From Flavobacterium hydrocarbonoxydans (GTDB lineage Bacteria > Bacteroidota > Bacteroidia > Flavobacteriales > Flavobacteriaceae), in the NCBI RefSeq assembly GCF_009789235.1, contig NZ_WSTB01000002.1, positions 496,001 through 560,000 of the forward strand: 64,000 nt of DNA, read 5' to 3'. The position numbers and the translations under genes are program-made. Positions 12,001 through 18,986 of the stretch are shown piece after piece; positions within the stretch are counted from its first letter, which is position 1; every line of letters begins with the position of its first letter. A model generated the notes under the pieces. The model was not told the origin of the DNA and did not search any database. It saw only the letters and a list, made by a program, of their open reading frames with translations.

Positions 12001-14891
12001 GTTATTGAAGTTCTAACTCTACAGTTATTATTATCGACTACATCAATATTATACGTTCCTGGTGTAGTAACTGTATATACTGCTTCAGTTTGAAAAACAG
12101 TCGTACTATTTATAAAGAAGTTGTATGGAGGTGTTCCTCCTACCGGGTAAACTGTAATTTCTCCATCAGAACAAGAAGTTAATGGTCTTGTCAAGGCAGA
12201 AGTAGCAGTTAATGGCGCCGGTTCTGTTATAGTAATATTAGAGGTAAACGTACAACCGTCCTCAGTATTTACATTTACGTTATAAACTCCTGGTGATAAA
12301 TCTTCAAAATTATACGTATTAGAAGCAATTGGCCCAACACTATTTACAAGAGTAGTACCTCTGTAAATACTAAAAGAGTATTGTGGCTCAACATTATTTG
12401 CAGCTAAAAGTATGCTTCCTTTATCACCGTTACACAAAGGTTGTAAAACCGTTGTCGTTACAGTAAAATCTCTTCTTCTGATTTGAATATTTGGAACGGT
12501 GAAAATACATGGATTTGTATCTACACCAATCTGTCTGATGTAAGCAGTATATATTCCAGGAGTTGTAATAGAAAAACTATTACCTGGCTGATAGTTTGTT
12601 CCGTCAAGACTATATTCATATCCGCTTGGTACGCCTCCAACGGTAATATTTCCGTTGGTGGTACAAATAATATCTCTTGAAGTAGCGGTAGGATTTAGTA
12701 TGTTTTGATAGACATCAAAATAAAAACGGTTGAAACATCCTCCCGCATAATTTAATGTCAGTCTAAATCTTCCAGCTGTATTTGCGGTATAATCAGGACC
12801 TGTATGAATGGGATCCCAAACACAAAGCTCAGCAGGATTACCAGTGCTGGAAGCCGCTTCGATCGCACAATTTTTAGTGATCGCTACGGTACAACTCCCC
12901 TCTCTGAATTTCTCCCAGACAACGGTTGCTCCATCGGTAACATTCGAATGAAGCTCTTTTGTTGCATTGGCACCACACAGATAAATATTTGGTAATTGTT
13001 TTCCGTTGTTCGGACAAACTACCACCTCATCTGCGTAAGCTAATATAGGGTTTACCAGCGTATTACCATGTCTGGTAACCGTAAAAGCCTGATAAATAGA
13101 TCTACATGGAGCGATTGCTAGATTGTAAACATAATATATACCCGGTTCTGTTACGTTTAAGGTCTGACCCGTACCAATTTGATTCGTACGTGCTTCATCG
13201 CTATACCAGGTATAAGTAGAGTATCCATTTGCGGCTACAAGATCTACGTTATCGGTACACAAAGTAACATTGGCAGTATATCTACAACCGTCAACACCAA
13301 CTAAGAAGTTGGTCGCTTTTGGTATTAATAAACAGCCGGTATTGGTGTTCACACTAGGATCATCCGAAATCGTAAACGTAGGATTTAATGTTCCTCTATA
13401 AGTCGCGTAAGCCGAGTTATCAATACTGTTCGAACAAGCTTCGCTCAAAGAGTTACAATCAGGTACAACCTGAACCTTGAAACTAATTTCGACTCTTGGA
13501 TCGTTTACTTCAACAATGTTGTTGGCAATATTAAAAATAATATCACGTGTTGTAGGGTTGTAACTCTGAACCGTAACTCCAGCAGGTAAAACATTCATGT
13601 CTGCAGGATAATTAAAAATCGTATTGATAGGCAATCTATCTCTAATCGTTAATCCTGTAGCATTATCATTTCCTGTGTTTCTAAAACCAACTACATAATT
13701 TAGCTGCTGTCCTAGAGTTACATTTTGACCGCCTATATTATTTGGAGGTGAAGCATTATCAAAAACTTCTTTGGTCAGTACAATATTCGGTTCAATAATA
13801 TCAACCGCAAAAGCATTAAAATAATAAAAATAAACGTCTTGCGTACTTCCTAACCGAATACTGGCGGAAGTGGCATTATTCGCAATAACCACATTCGAGG
13901 GGTTATTGATATTAAGAATACCCGCATCGTAACCCAGGGTATTACTACTGTTAGGTGTTCGATTCGTAAAATTTTCTGTTATTCCCGTTGCAGGATTTAC
14001 ATAGGTAACACTACTATTAAAAAAGTTATTTGAACCTCTGATAGTATTACCCGCTGAATTGGAAGCACTAACTGCAGTACCGTTGATTTGCAAATAATCA
14101 CCACTAATTGGCTGGTCACCTTCTAAAGCTGCAAAAGCAAACTTTACTCTAACGGGTCCGGTAGGAATGGTTCTAAAACCTGTTACCGGAATATCTAATG
14201 TAGTTGCACCACCAATACCACTAAAACCATCAAAAGAGGTAATATACTTCGCTGGCAAAGTTGGATCTTCATAAACGACAAAAATAGACCATCCGGCAGA
14301 TAAACCAGTTCCTCCATTTGTACCTTCACTCGACCTAACATTAGCAACCGTATAAGTACCTTGTGCATTGGCTAATCCTGAAACTAAAGAAGTAATATCG
14401 GCATAACAGGCATAGGCCTTATTATTATCACCACCAATTGGTGCTGCATTAGCGTCATGTATAATCTGACCCGTAATATCATTATAACCTCCTGTAGGCA
14501 GTTTTAGTTTTACTTTCTCAATATCGGTACGGCTATTTTGCTGTAAAATAGCTCCCCAATACAATCCTGCATAGACGATTTTATAACAGGCCGGATTTGG
14601 AATTGTTAGAACCGCGCTACTTGAACTGAAGGTATCGTTATCACTATCGATATCAATATATTCCATACTGAAATCTGAATTATAACCACCATCATTGTAA
14701 GCATTTCTCGGTCGCTCTCCTCTACCTGCATTCCTATTCAGAATATTATTACCAATCAGTAACATGTCTCCTTTTATTCGCGTATCATATCGAGCCGGTG
14801 TAAACGGTTTAAGATTTTGCGAGAGCATAAGATAACTTTGAAAAAGCATCAAAGTCAATAAAATCAATCTTAAGTTAGTAGGTTTTTTCAT
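1..14891 (-). CDS. sprB: Gliding motility adhesin SprB (C-terminus beyond the window)
   Basis: The minus-strand frame is open from an ATG at 14891 to the window edge, giving the first 4963 residues. F. johnsoniae SprB has about 6500, so the C-terminal part and its T9SS sorting domain lie outside. A signal peptide (about residues 1-24, ending near LMLSQ) is followed by a domain at about 40-350 of a type common on large Bacteroidetes adhesins (YAGLYWGA near 100), a DUF11-like domain near 360-480, and then roughly fifty SprB repeats (PF13573-like) of about 80 residues with the recurring pattern C-N-G, TGG, YxYS, AGTYTVxVxDxxGC. A separate domain of about 214 residues interrupts one repeat near 1206-1420. 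SprB is known to be exported by the T9SS and propelled along the cell surface by the Gld motor. Its position after sprC and sprD supports the name. The last codons in the window still read as a normal repeat, so the truncation is due to the window edge only. Confidence 0.95.
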   Translation of the reverse strand, partial: MKKPTNLRLILLTLMLFQSYLMLSQNLKPFTPARYDTRIKGDMLLIGNNILNRNAGRGERPRNAYNDGGYNSDFSMEYIDIDSDNDTFSSSSAVLTIPNPACYKIVYAGLYWGAILQQNSRTDIEKVKLKLPTGGYNDITGQIIHDANAAPIGGDNNKAYACYADITSLVSGLANAQGTYTVANVRSSEGTNGGTGLSAGWSIFVVYEDPTLPAKYITSFDGFSGIGGATTLDIPVTGFRTIPTGPVRVKFAFAALEGDQPISGDYLQINGTAVSASNSAGNTIRGSNNFFNSSVTYVNPATGITENFTNRTPNSSNTLGYDAGILNINNPSNVVIANNATSASIRLGSTQDVYFYYFNAFAVDIIEPNIVLTKEVFDNASPPNNIGGQNVTLGQQLNYVVGFRNTGNDNATGLTIRDRLPINTIFNYPADMNVLPAGVTVQSYNPTTRDIIFNIANNIVEVNDPRVEISFKVQVVPDCNSLSEACSNSIDNSAYATYRGTLNPTFTISDDPSVNTNTGCLLIPKATNFLVGVDGCRYTANVTLCTDNVDLVAANGYSTYTWYSDEARTNQIGTGQTLNVTEPGIYYVYNLAIAPCRSIYQAFTVTRHGNTLVNPILAYADEVVVCPNNGKQLPNIYLCGANATKELHSNVTDGATVVWEKFREGSCTVAITKNCAIEAASSTGNPAELCVWDPIHTGPDYTANTAGRFRLTLNYAGGCFNRFYFDVYQNILNPTATSRDIICTTNGNITVGGVPSGYEYSLDGTNYQPGNSFSITTPGIYTAYIRQIGVDTNPCIFTVPNIQIRRRDFTVTTTVLQPLCNGDKGSILLAANNVEPQYSFSIYRGTTLVNSVGPIASNTYNFEDLSPGVYNVNVNTEDGCTFTSNITITEPAPLTATSALTRPLTSCSDGEITVYPVGGTPPYNFFINSTTVFQTEAVYTVTTPGTYNIDVVDNNNCRVRTSITVAANPKPVYTVSSTPINCYGETSQITVNVTNPNGYTLEYSINNGGSFSSNPTFSNVAAGTYNVVVRYTLSGTTCTDPAIPVTIAAPADALTASGGVAELSGCGPAGSEIQGKVRVTNVQGGTLPYSYSFDGGNTWIASNEAYVNPGTYTLYVRDALGCIFSVPGIVLETKPEDPTIAVGAPVFNCNGTATSTVTVTNNGGANYTYEYYIDNVANTPITNNVFTNVTAGPHTVSVKYNLVTVPTYSVLLREDFGRGDDTTSPGINAAYCWERQDAVADCNRTPADWHPWLMNDGDYVVTKALHPDHFNDFQWWLPRDHTSVLNSTPAITDGRFFAVNIGDKIPVGAVLYKKAINDVIPNQPINVTLYMLNLLKTTNNLPSPQLTIQLVKGATVIATQVMPSIPRDESWHSTTALAGGSIFTLNPGNNTDLDFQIISNSTVIDGNDLAFDDILVYQTPKSCLSQVDFPITIDPNQAFTASVTGHKNVSCNGGNDGEVTLAAQNFNLPYGFDYSMDNGNTWVNSKVSPVTVTGLTSQTYAIQVRFDNTAGTCTFPLSQVIAAPTALTITASVTAQPTCTTGATITGVASGGTPAYQYELRNAAGVTPIVPFQNSGVFTGVATGTYTVVTRDLNLCTSSASAVVNVVAPTMPTATLAASSDLCYDSANRATLVVTATGTGTLTYSLNGAAAQNSNTFTGVGAGTHSIVVTDSNNCQVTISGIVIAPELTAVAATTKTLDCTATPQAEITVTPTGGTSPYTYAVSSNGGSSYTAMASNIYTTTTAGTYQFRVTDASGCIAFTTGAVVSAISNPAVTANPVTNPTCNGSANGSVQLVGSGGSGGYTYSFNGSAFTTTTTYSGLSAGIAYPFQVRDNKGCSGSGTVTLTQPSTLAATTAVVPFACNATNGKVAGTVTVNVTTGTGTGPYQYSFNGSTTYTSNNVLTLNDNGSDQPYTYSVRDAGGCTVGGSGTLLRLNTPTDLAFAFAPITCTATTTTVTLTATNGVGTLRYETIAPSPIIRAKQTSTSFAGLTPGSYTFRVTDANGCYYDEILPINSVSPIAIVGNKTSDVLCRGGNTGAITFTVSGNAVVGAYTHSLTVGTGTLVKSGNTLTLANVVAGSYTVSVTDTATGCTNTATVVVNQPAAALTFTAAASNVNCGNDNSQITVTATGGTPNYTYAAVVGATAPIASAYQASNIITVDTNSAANLTWNVYVKDANGCITINPVTIIGDALPSVTSVTVNNQCGPASGFTITALGSGLGPLTYSIDGTNFQSSGTFPVAAGTYTVTVKDRNGCTATAPASTIVYPQFSALASVTKELDCSASPNAQITVTISGGRTAYTYRVRKGAGAFGAVTAVTGSSFSIPVTLANADEYTFEVTDANGCISTTSATVITIVSPTVTAAQVNASCNATPNGSVTLTGAGGSGGYTYSNNATTGFTTTATFTGLAAGAYTFYVRDSKGCQGSVNVTITQPATLAATTAVVPFACNAANGKVAGSVTINVTTGTGTTPYEYSFNGSTTYTSNNVLNLNDNGSDQPYTYSVRDAGGCIINGSGTLLRLNPPTDLTFAFAPITCTATSTTVTLTAVNGVGTLRYETIAPSPIIRAKQTSNSFAGLTPGTYTFRVTDANGCYYDESLPINAVTPIAIVGNKTSDVLCRGGNTGAITFTVSGNAVVGAYTHSLTAGTGTLVKSGNTLTLANVVAGSYTVSVTDTATGCTNTATVVVNQPAAALTFTAAATNVFCTNDNSQITVTATGGTPNYTYAAVVGATAPIASAYQASNIITVDTNSAANLTWNVYVKDANGCITINPVTIIGDALPSVTSVTVNNQCGPASGFTITAVGSGLGPLTYSIDGTNFQSSGTFPVAAGTYTVTVKDRNGCTATAPASTIVYPQFSALASVTKELDCSASPNAQITVTISGGRTNYTYRVRKGAAAFGAVTAVTGSSFSIPVTLANADEYTFEVTDANGCISTTSATVITIVSPTVTAAQVNATCNGASTGSVTLTGAGGSGGYTYSNNATTGFTTTATFTGLAAGSYTYYVRDSKGCQGSVNVTITQPAVLVATPVVVPFACNATNGKVAGTVTINVTAGTGTTPYGYSFNGSATYTTNNVLTLNDNGSNQNYTYSVRDANGCTVGGSGTLLRLNPPTDLGFAFAPITCTATSTTVTLTATNGVGTLQYETIAPSPTIIPKQTSNSFAGLTPGTYTFRVTDANGCYYTESLPINAVTPIAIVGNKTSDVLCRGGNTGAITFTVSGNAVVGAYTHSLTAGTGTLVKSGNTLTLANVVAGTYTVSVTDTATGCTNTATVVVNQPAAALTFTAVATNVHCNNDNSQITVTATGGTPTYTYAAVLGATPPIATAYQASNVLTVDTNSAASLTWNVYVKDANGCITTNPVTIVNDPLPSVTSVNVTNQCGGSGSGFTFTAVGSGLTPLTYSIDGTNFQSSGTFTVAAGTYTVSVRDKNGCIVAATATTTVYPQLAATAAVTKQLDCSATPNAEITVTISGGRTAYAYRVRKGAAGTYGASIPVTGTSFSIPVTLANADTYTFEITDANGCQVIRTATVVPITNPTVTAAQVNVTCNGLATGSVTLTGAGGSGGYTYSSDNVTFVTSPLFTGLAAGSYTFYVRDSKGCPGSIAVTITEPAVLAATTAVVGFACNATNGKVAGTVTVNATVGTGTAPYLYSFNGSTTYTSNNVLTLNDNGSDQPYTFSVRDANGCLVGGAGTLLRLNSPTDLAFAFDPITCDDVTTEVTLTATNGVGTLQYETIAPSPTTIPKQTSNVFSGLAPGTYTFRVTDANGCYYTESLPIAPVTPITVVGSKLSDVLCNGGNTGSIRFTVGAFAGLYTYTINAGAAVTGQSATVINLPGQLAGVYTIVVTDEATGCTASTAVTINQPVAALGATYVATNANCGVSTSRVTVTTTGGTPIYKYSFVQDGLPAGTYTTSNIANLNPLTNTNWDVHIIDANGCTFKLDISIVKDALPTITLDATGECLGTGSYTITATATGVGTLMYSIDNGLNYQAGNTFNVTAAGTYRVIVRDGNGCTATSTALIVQPALTLTGVLDKDNTCVAPQMAKIILTAANGDGPYTYESSDDGGGTYAPMASNEFETSAAGSYTFKVTDARGCEAFITVPFITTLAIAPDILTVTSSAIRCNGDATSALTITLDPALGTAPFVYSVRRVLPTVFNYGTQTTGLPAGTYEVTVTDARGCTDIETGIVIGEPDPITFTLFDVPIQCSGTPGGGNTLGSITVQNVNGGTAPFRYFISNNFGTVVTPNPYVATLDEDYTFTIIDYGIYTINVVDANGCSATQQITMSSPPGALTIDVTTTPADCTIGGTAIVTVSAPVLGTSYEFGIADQTSIPYASTFYPADSGLYTKIFQNLVPGVTYTFVVHDLTTDCYYFEQSTPIAQVGNITSTVTPNNVTCKGLGNGSVTFTAGGFTTANFSYQIFDAKDNSAVSGLITESPFPITYPAGADLDPTLGTLDPGQYYIVFTDDATGCKMASAPFDILESALTLDLSAAVAKNANCNPLSGIITAFAFDGTGPYSYQLLLQTDTAPTASSAGWELNKTTFTADADSYTVYAMDAYGCIKDFDITLDRDDDPTITAPADVCYDSAPFNIDLSATSTVSVGPAKYSIGTSSFQTGSVFAINGPGTYTLRVQDGNGCIATVPFVVNPQLQLTAAITNELDCTATPEAEITLTATGGFDSAYTYEVSTDAGVTWTTIPSNVYTTSAIGDYIFKVKDARLPSACEATTPFTLDPIPTIVFDQIVTNVSCNTGTDGTVTVNVTAGVGPFQYQLFDGVTTTALQPSNVFENLPAGNLYQIIVTDAKDCPLTGPAFSIDEPDPLTASSTITAPLICNAGNTPSKAIVTVTGIDGTAPYTYSFDNGVTYTSTNTYETFAGTTFNVLVKDANGCIYTFIDGVDVPALNGPTNMDFVATPIYCVQQGLGDVTSTVTITTTNGVGTPAYAILAPASATTNISGASNGIFTGLDPDTYTFEVTDD
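1795..9390 (-). repeat. Higher-order tandem repeat of about 1.75 kb inside sprB
   Basis: Anchor sequences recur with a period near 1750 bases. The anchor aataggaagtga followed by the ataataaca/gttagcatc stretch lies near 3595, 5345, 7098 and 8849, with a decayed version near 1795. The anchor cctttgctgtctctt lies near 4126, 5881 and 7633, with a decayed version near 9385. Each unit encodes about 583 residues, or seven SprB repeats. The central copies (about 3600-8850) look nearly identical over long stretches and the flanking copies decay, as expected for growth by unequal recombination. Confidence 0.85.
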
Positions 14892-15013
14892 GGTATTATA
14901 GTTTCAGTTAACTAATCCTTTTTTGAAGGGGCATTCAAAAAACAATCTGTAATCCTATTTAATTTTTTATCTTTTTATATGTACTCTTAAAAGAGTTGCC
15001 AGCCATATTTCTT

Positions 15014-18000
15014 TTACTCGTTTTCAACTTTTACAATCGCCATTTTTGCATTATATGGCTTTTTATCTTTGCCTTCCAGTGCTTTTGTAGCTTCTGCCAG
15101 ACTTTCAAATTTTTGGTAATAAATGTAATATTTACTAGTTGTTACGTTGTAAAAGAAATTCACATCACTACGACCTGAAGCAACAAGCTTCGTCAGGAAT
15201 TCATCTCTTTTTTCAACACTATTATGAACACCAATTATCATGTAATAGCCACTCTCAGAGTTTTTGATATTTTTAATGATCTGCATATTCGACTGATCTT
15301 CTCCAAAATCAAAATCACTTTCTGTTAAAGTCGCCGAACTTGGTTTGGTGTTGTCTTTGATACGTTTAAGAGCAGCTACATCCTGAGCATAACGACCCTG
15401 GTCATTTTCGTAGGCAGCACGTTTAATTCTACGTTTTTTCTCAATTTCAGTTTCTACTTTAATACGCTCTAAATTGGCAAGTAAGGCAGCATTATCCTGC
15501 TCTGCTTTTAATTGAGCCGCTTTTAGTTGATTGATTTTTTCTAAATAAGCTTTGTTTAAAGCATCGTTTTTATTTGGTACTTTTTTAAGTCTTTCATTAT
15601 ATAAATTCGTCAACTTCGCGATTTCGTCTTTTTGTAATCTGTTTGCTTCCGCAATCTGAACTTTCAAAGCTTCCAGCTGACTGTTTTCAGCCGCTACACT
15701 CTTAAACGGTTTAGGATCTCTATAAATACCTTTTTCGCTCAAATCGTTTTCTTCTCTTAAATCAGTTAAGTCTTTTTGTTTTTTAGCCACACTTTCGTTC
15801 AACTGAGCTAGTAAATCACTTTGGGCTTTACCTGAATTATCCAGCGACTGTGTTAAATTTTCAATAGCTTTTGCTGCTTCATCTTTTGGCGCATTTGCTG
15901 CAAGGGCAAGAGCATCAGCAGCTAATTTCGCTTTCAATAAAGCTTCTGCATCGGCTTTGGCTTTAGCATCGGCAGCCAGTCTTGCTTGTAATTCCTCTGC
16001 ATCCGCTTTTGCTTTGGCATCTGCTTCAAGTTTCGCTTGAAGAGCATCTGCATCAGCTTTCGCTTTAGCATCAGCAGCTAATTTCGCTTGAAGTGCTTCG
16101 GCATCAGCTTTGGCTTTAGCATCTGCAGCTAATTTTGCTTGAAGTGCTTCGGCATCCGCTTTCGCTTTAGCATCAGCAGCTAATTTCGCTTGTAATGCTT
16201 CTGCATCTGCTTTGACTTTGGCATCTGCTGCAAGTTTCGCTTGTAAAGCTTCAGCATCCGCTTTGGCTTTAGCATCAGCAGCTAATTTTGCTTGAAGTGC
16301 TTCGGCATCCGCTTTAGCTTTAGCATCTGCAGCTAATTTTGCTTGTAAAGCTTCTGCATCCGCTTTCGCTTTAGCATCTGCTGCAAGTTTCGCTAAACGG
16401 GCTTCTTCTACTTTTCTTAATTGTTCTGCTTCTTTTTCTGCTTTTAATTTAGCTGTTGCTTCTGCATCGGCTTTAACTTTAGCATCCGCCAATAATTGTG
16501 CTTGTAAAGCTTCCATATCCGCTTTCGCTTTGGCATCAGCAGCTAGTTTCGCTTGAAGTGCTTCAGCATCTGCTTTCGCTTTGGCATCGGCAGCTAGTTT
16601 GGCTTGAAGTGCTTCGGCATCTGCTTTCGCTTTTGCATCAGCAGCTAGTTTGGCTTGCAACGCTTCGGCATCTGCTTTCGCTTTGGCATCGGCAGCTAGT
16701 TTCGCTTGAAGTGCTTCGGCATCTGCTTTCGCATTGGCATCAGCAGCTAGTTTGGCTTGCAACGCTTCCGCATCCGCTTTCGCTTTGGCATCGGCAGCTA
16801 GTTTGGCTTGAAGTGCTTCTGCATCCGCTTTCGCTTTAGCATCAGCAGCAAGTTTCGCTTGAAGTGCTTCGGCATCTGCTTTCGCTTTGGCATCAGCAGC
16901 TAATTTCGCTTGAAGTGCTTCGGCATCCGCTTTCGCTTTTGCATCAGCAGCTAGTTTGGCTTGTTGCGCTTCGGCATCTGCTTTCGCTTTGGCATCAGCA
17001 GCTAGTTTCGCTTGAAGTGCTTCTGCATCGGCTTTCGCTTTGGCATCGGCAGCTAGTTTCGCTTGAAGTGCTTCGGCATCGGCTTTCGCTTTAGCGTCAG
17101 CAGCTAATTTGGCTTGTTGCGCTTCGGCATCCGCTTTTGCTTTAGCGTCAGCAGCTAATTTCGCTTGTAAAGCTTCTGCATCTGCTTTCGCTTTGGCATC
17201 AGCAGCTAATTTGGCTTGTTGTGCTTCGGCATCCGCTTTCGCTTTAGCATCTGCAGCTAATTTTATTTTTAAGGCTTCCGCATCAGCTTTTGCTTTAGCA
17301 TCGGCAGCTAGTTTGATTTTTAAGGCTTCTGCATCTGCTTTCGCTTTGGCTTCAGCAGCTAATCTAGCCTGACGGGCTTCAGCATCCGCTTTCACTTTGG
17401 CTTCTGCAGCTAATCTTTCTTTTTCAGCAGCAGCAGCAGCAGCTTTGGCTTTAGCATCGGCAGCCGCTTTGGCTTTATTTGCAGCATCAATAGCCACTTT
17501 AGTTTTGGCAGTTGCAGCGGCTTTCGCTTTAGCTTCAGCAGCTAAACGTGCCTGTAGAGCATCCGAATCAGCTTTGGCTTTAGCATCGGCAGCTAAAATA
17601 GATTCTAAATCGGCAGCTTCTGCTTTGGCTTTAGCTTCCGCTTTACGCTTCGCTTCGGCAGCATCGGCTTTGGCTTTGTTATCAGCTAGTAATTTTTGTC
17701 TTGCAGCTTCGGCATCGGCTTTCGCTTTCGCTTCTGGTGACAAGGCTAATTTTGCAGCAGCTTCGGCATCGGCTTTCGCTTTAGCATCTGCCGCTAGTTT
17801 TATTCTGATGGCCTCAGCATCGGCTTTGGCTTTATTGTCGGCTTCTAGTTTAGCTTTTGCAGCAGCTTCGGCATCTGCCTTCACTTTTTCAGCAGCCGCT
17901 AACCTCGCTTGTAGTGCTTCTGCATCGGCTTTCGCTTTAGCATCTGCAGCTAATTTTGCTTTTTCAGCACCACTTACGCGCGTAATAGGTGTTGTTGTGG

Positions 18001-18985
18001 TTTTAGCTTTAACCGGTTTCGCAGCCTGAGGAGCAATAAGCGATCCTTCGTCTTCGTCACCGTAATAGTAGTTTCTGTTTTTAAATTTATAAGCAATAAC
18101 GAATTCATGTGAAGCACCTAAATCAGTAAAGTTTCCTGTTCCTCTTTCGTAGTTGTATTCGATAGCAATGTTTTGAGAAATGTTTACACCCAAACCTGCA
18201 GAAATACCGTATAACGTGTTGTAACCTGCTTGTGCCCAAACCCCTTGCTGAAGGGTAAGCATACCCAAACCTGACAATACGGTTTTATCTTTTTTAAGTT
18301 CGGTTTTTACTATTCCGGAAAATTTACTTCTGTCAAAAAAACCATAAGTATCAATGTAACCGGTGTACATCGCGTGCAAAACAATCGCTCTTTCCGGATC
18401 GTCTTTTACCACTCCTGAACCAAAACTGTACAATATCAAGTTGTTTACAGAAACTCCAAAATCAAGAAAAGCTGTTCCGTAATTTACTCCCGGGTTAACG
18501 GTAAGCAAGGTATTCGAAGGAAAGTCAGTGTTTCCAAGACTTGCATCATCACTAATGATTTTTCCTTTATCTAATCCGCTTTGGTAAACTCCTGCGTTTA
18601 AACCAAAAGTCAAATTACTGTCTTCTTGTAAAACAATGTTATGCGCAAAGTTAGCCACTCCTCCAAATACGGTAAACAAACCATAATTTTGTTGAAACAA
18701 ACCAATGGCATAGGCATCATTTTCTTTTAATCGTCCTGAATAATTGAATAAATACGTGTTAGGAGCATCGTCAAATTGCACGTATTGTCTTTTATTGTAA
18801 AAACTTATCGTTGGGTTTTGCTCGCGAACAAAACTAAATGCAGGGTTTATTAAGTATCTATTAAACTTTAAGGAATTTCGGATAGGTAGCGAAAACGAAA
18901 CAACTCCATCCTCAATTTTGTCCTGAGAATAGAGTATTTGTGATGTACCGTAAAATAAAGTTATGAATAGTAAAATTTTCTTCAT
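15014..18985 (-). CDS. sprD: Gliding motility protein SprD: PorP/SprF-like barrel, Ala/Lys repeat coil, SPOR-like tail
   Basis: The 1323-residue protein starts with a signal peptide (residues 1-20, ending YSQ). Residues about 25-310 resemble the PorP/SprF outer-membrane family, with the family opening NRYLINPAF near 43 and alternating beta strands. From about 340 to 1030 it is an Ala/Lys/Asp-rich coil made of 17-residue units of the form AKLAADAKAKADAEALQ. A more ordinary coiled coil follows (about 1040-1230), and the last 75 residues (YYMIIGVHNSVEKRDEFL onward) look like a SPOR-type beta-alpha-beta fold. Order and synteny match sprD of the F. johnsoniae sprB operon. There, sprD mutants lose spreading but still secrete and move SprB. 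The barrel-to-peptidoglycan layout suggests an envelope-spanning scaffold, which is inference. The start follows the sprC stop codon by one base. Long plus-strand frames over the repeat are shadows. Confidence 0.88.
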   Translation of the reverse strand: MKKILLFITLFYGTSQILYSQDKIEDGVVSFSLPIRNSLKFNRYLINPAFSFVREQNPTISFYNKRQYVQFDDAPNTYLFNYSGRLKENDAYAIGLFQQNYGLFTVFGGVANFAHNIVLQEDSNLTFGLNAGVYQSGLDKGKIISDDASLGNTDFPSNTLLTVNPGVNYGTAFLDFGVSVNNLILYSFGSGVVKDDPERAIVLHAMYTGYIDTYGFFDRSKFSGIVKTELKKDKTVLSGLGMLTLQQGVWAQAGYNTLYGISAGLGVNISQNIAIEYNYERGTGNFTDLGASHEFVIAYKFKNRNYYYGDEDEGSLIAPQAAKPVKAKTTTTPITRVSGAEKAKLAADAKAKADAEALQARLAAAEKVKADAEAAAKAKLEADNKAKADAEAIRIKLAADAKAKADAEAAAKLALSPEAKAKADAEAARQKLLADNKAKADAAEAKRKAEAKAKAEAADLESILAADAKAKADSDALQARLAAEAKAKAAATAKTKVAIDAANKAKAAADAKAKAAAAAAEKERLAAEAKVKADAEARQARLAAEAKAKADAEALKIKLAADAKAKADAEALKIKLAADAKAKADAEAQQAKLAADAKAKADAEALQAKLAADAKAKADAEAQQAKLAADAKAKADAEALQAKLAADAKAKADAEALQAKLAADAKAKADAEAQQAKLAADAKAKADAEALQAKLAADAKAKADAEALQAKLAADAKAKADAEALQAKLAADAKAKADAEALQAKLAADANAKADAEALQAKLAADAKAKADAEALQAKLAADAKAKADAEALQAKLAADAKAKADAEALQAKLAADAKAKADMEALQAQLLADAKVKADAEATAKLKAEKEAEQLRKVEEARLAKLAADAKAKADAEALQAKLAADAKAKADAEALQAKLAADAKAKADAEALQAKLAADAKVKADAEALQAKLAADAKAKADAEALQAKLAADAKAKADAEALQAKLAADAKAKADADALQAKLEADAKAKADAEELQARLAADAKAKADAEALLKAKLAADALALAANAPKDEAAKAIENLTQSLDNSGKAQSDLLAQLNESVAKKQKDLTDLREENDLSEKGIYRDPKPFKSVAAENSQLEALKVQIAEANRLQKDEIAKLTNLYNERLKKVPNKNDALNKAYLEKINQLKAAQLKAEQDNAALLANLERIKVETEIEKKRRIKRAAYENDQGRYAQDVAALKRIKDNTKPSSATLTESDFDFGEDQSNMQIIKNIKNSESGYYMIIGVHNSVEKRDEFLTKLVASGRSDVNFFYNVTTSKYYIYYQKFESLAEATKALEGKDKKPYNAKMAIVKVENE
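15900..17960 (-). repeat. 51-base tandem repeat array inside sprD
   Basis: More than thirty imperfect 51-base units each encode a 17-residue Ala/Lys-rich segment. The most regular part is at 16000-17300, interrupted near 16395-16500 by a degenerate Glu/Lys-rich stretch, and the units nearest the N-terminus are the most diverged. The periodicity also opens long false reading frames on the plus strand. Confidence 0.93.
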
Positions 18986-18986
18986 A

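Noticed and set aside
16498..18029. Several long plus-strand reading frames opposite sprD
   Set aside because: They are by-products of the 51-base repeat, which keeps stop codons out of other frames. Their translations are low-complexity (ASASAFALASAAN or RHLLSLWHQQL) and the minus-strand gene is certain.
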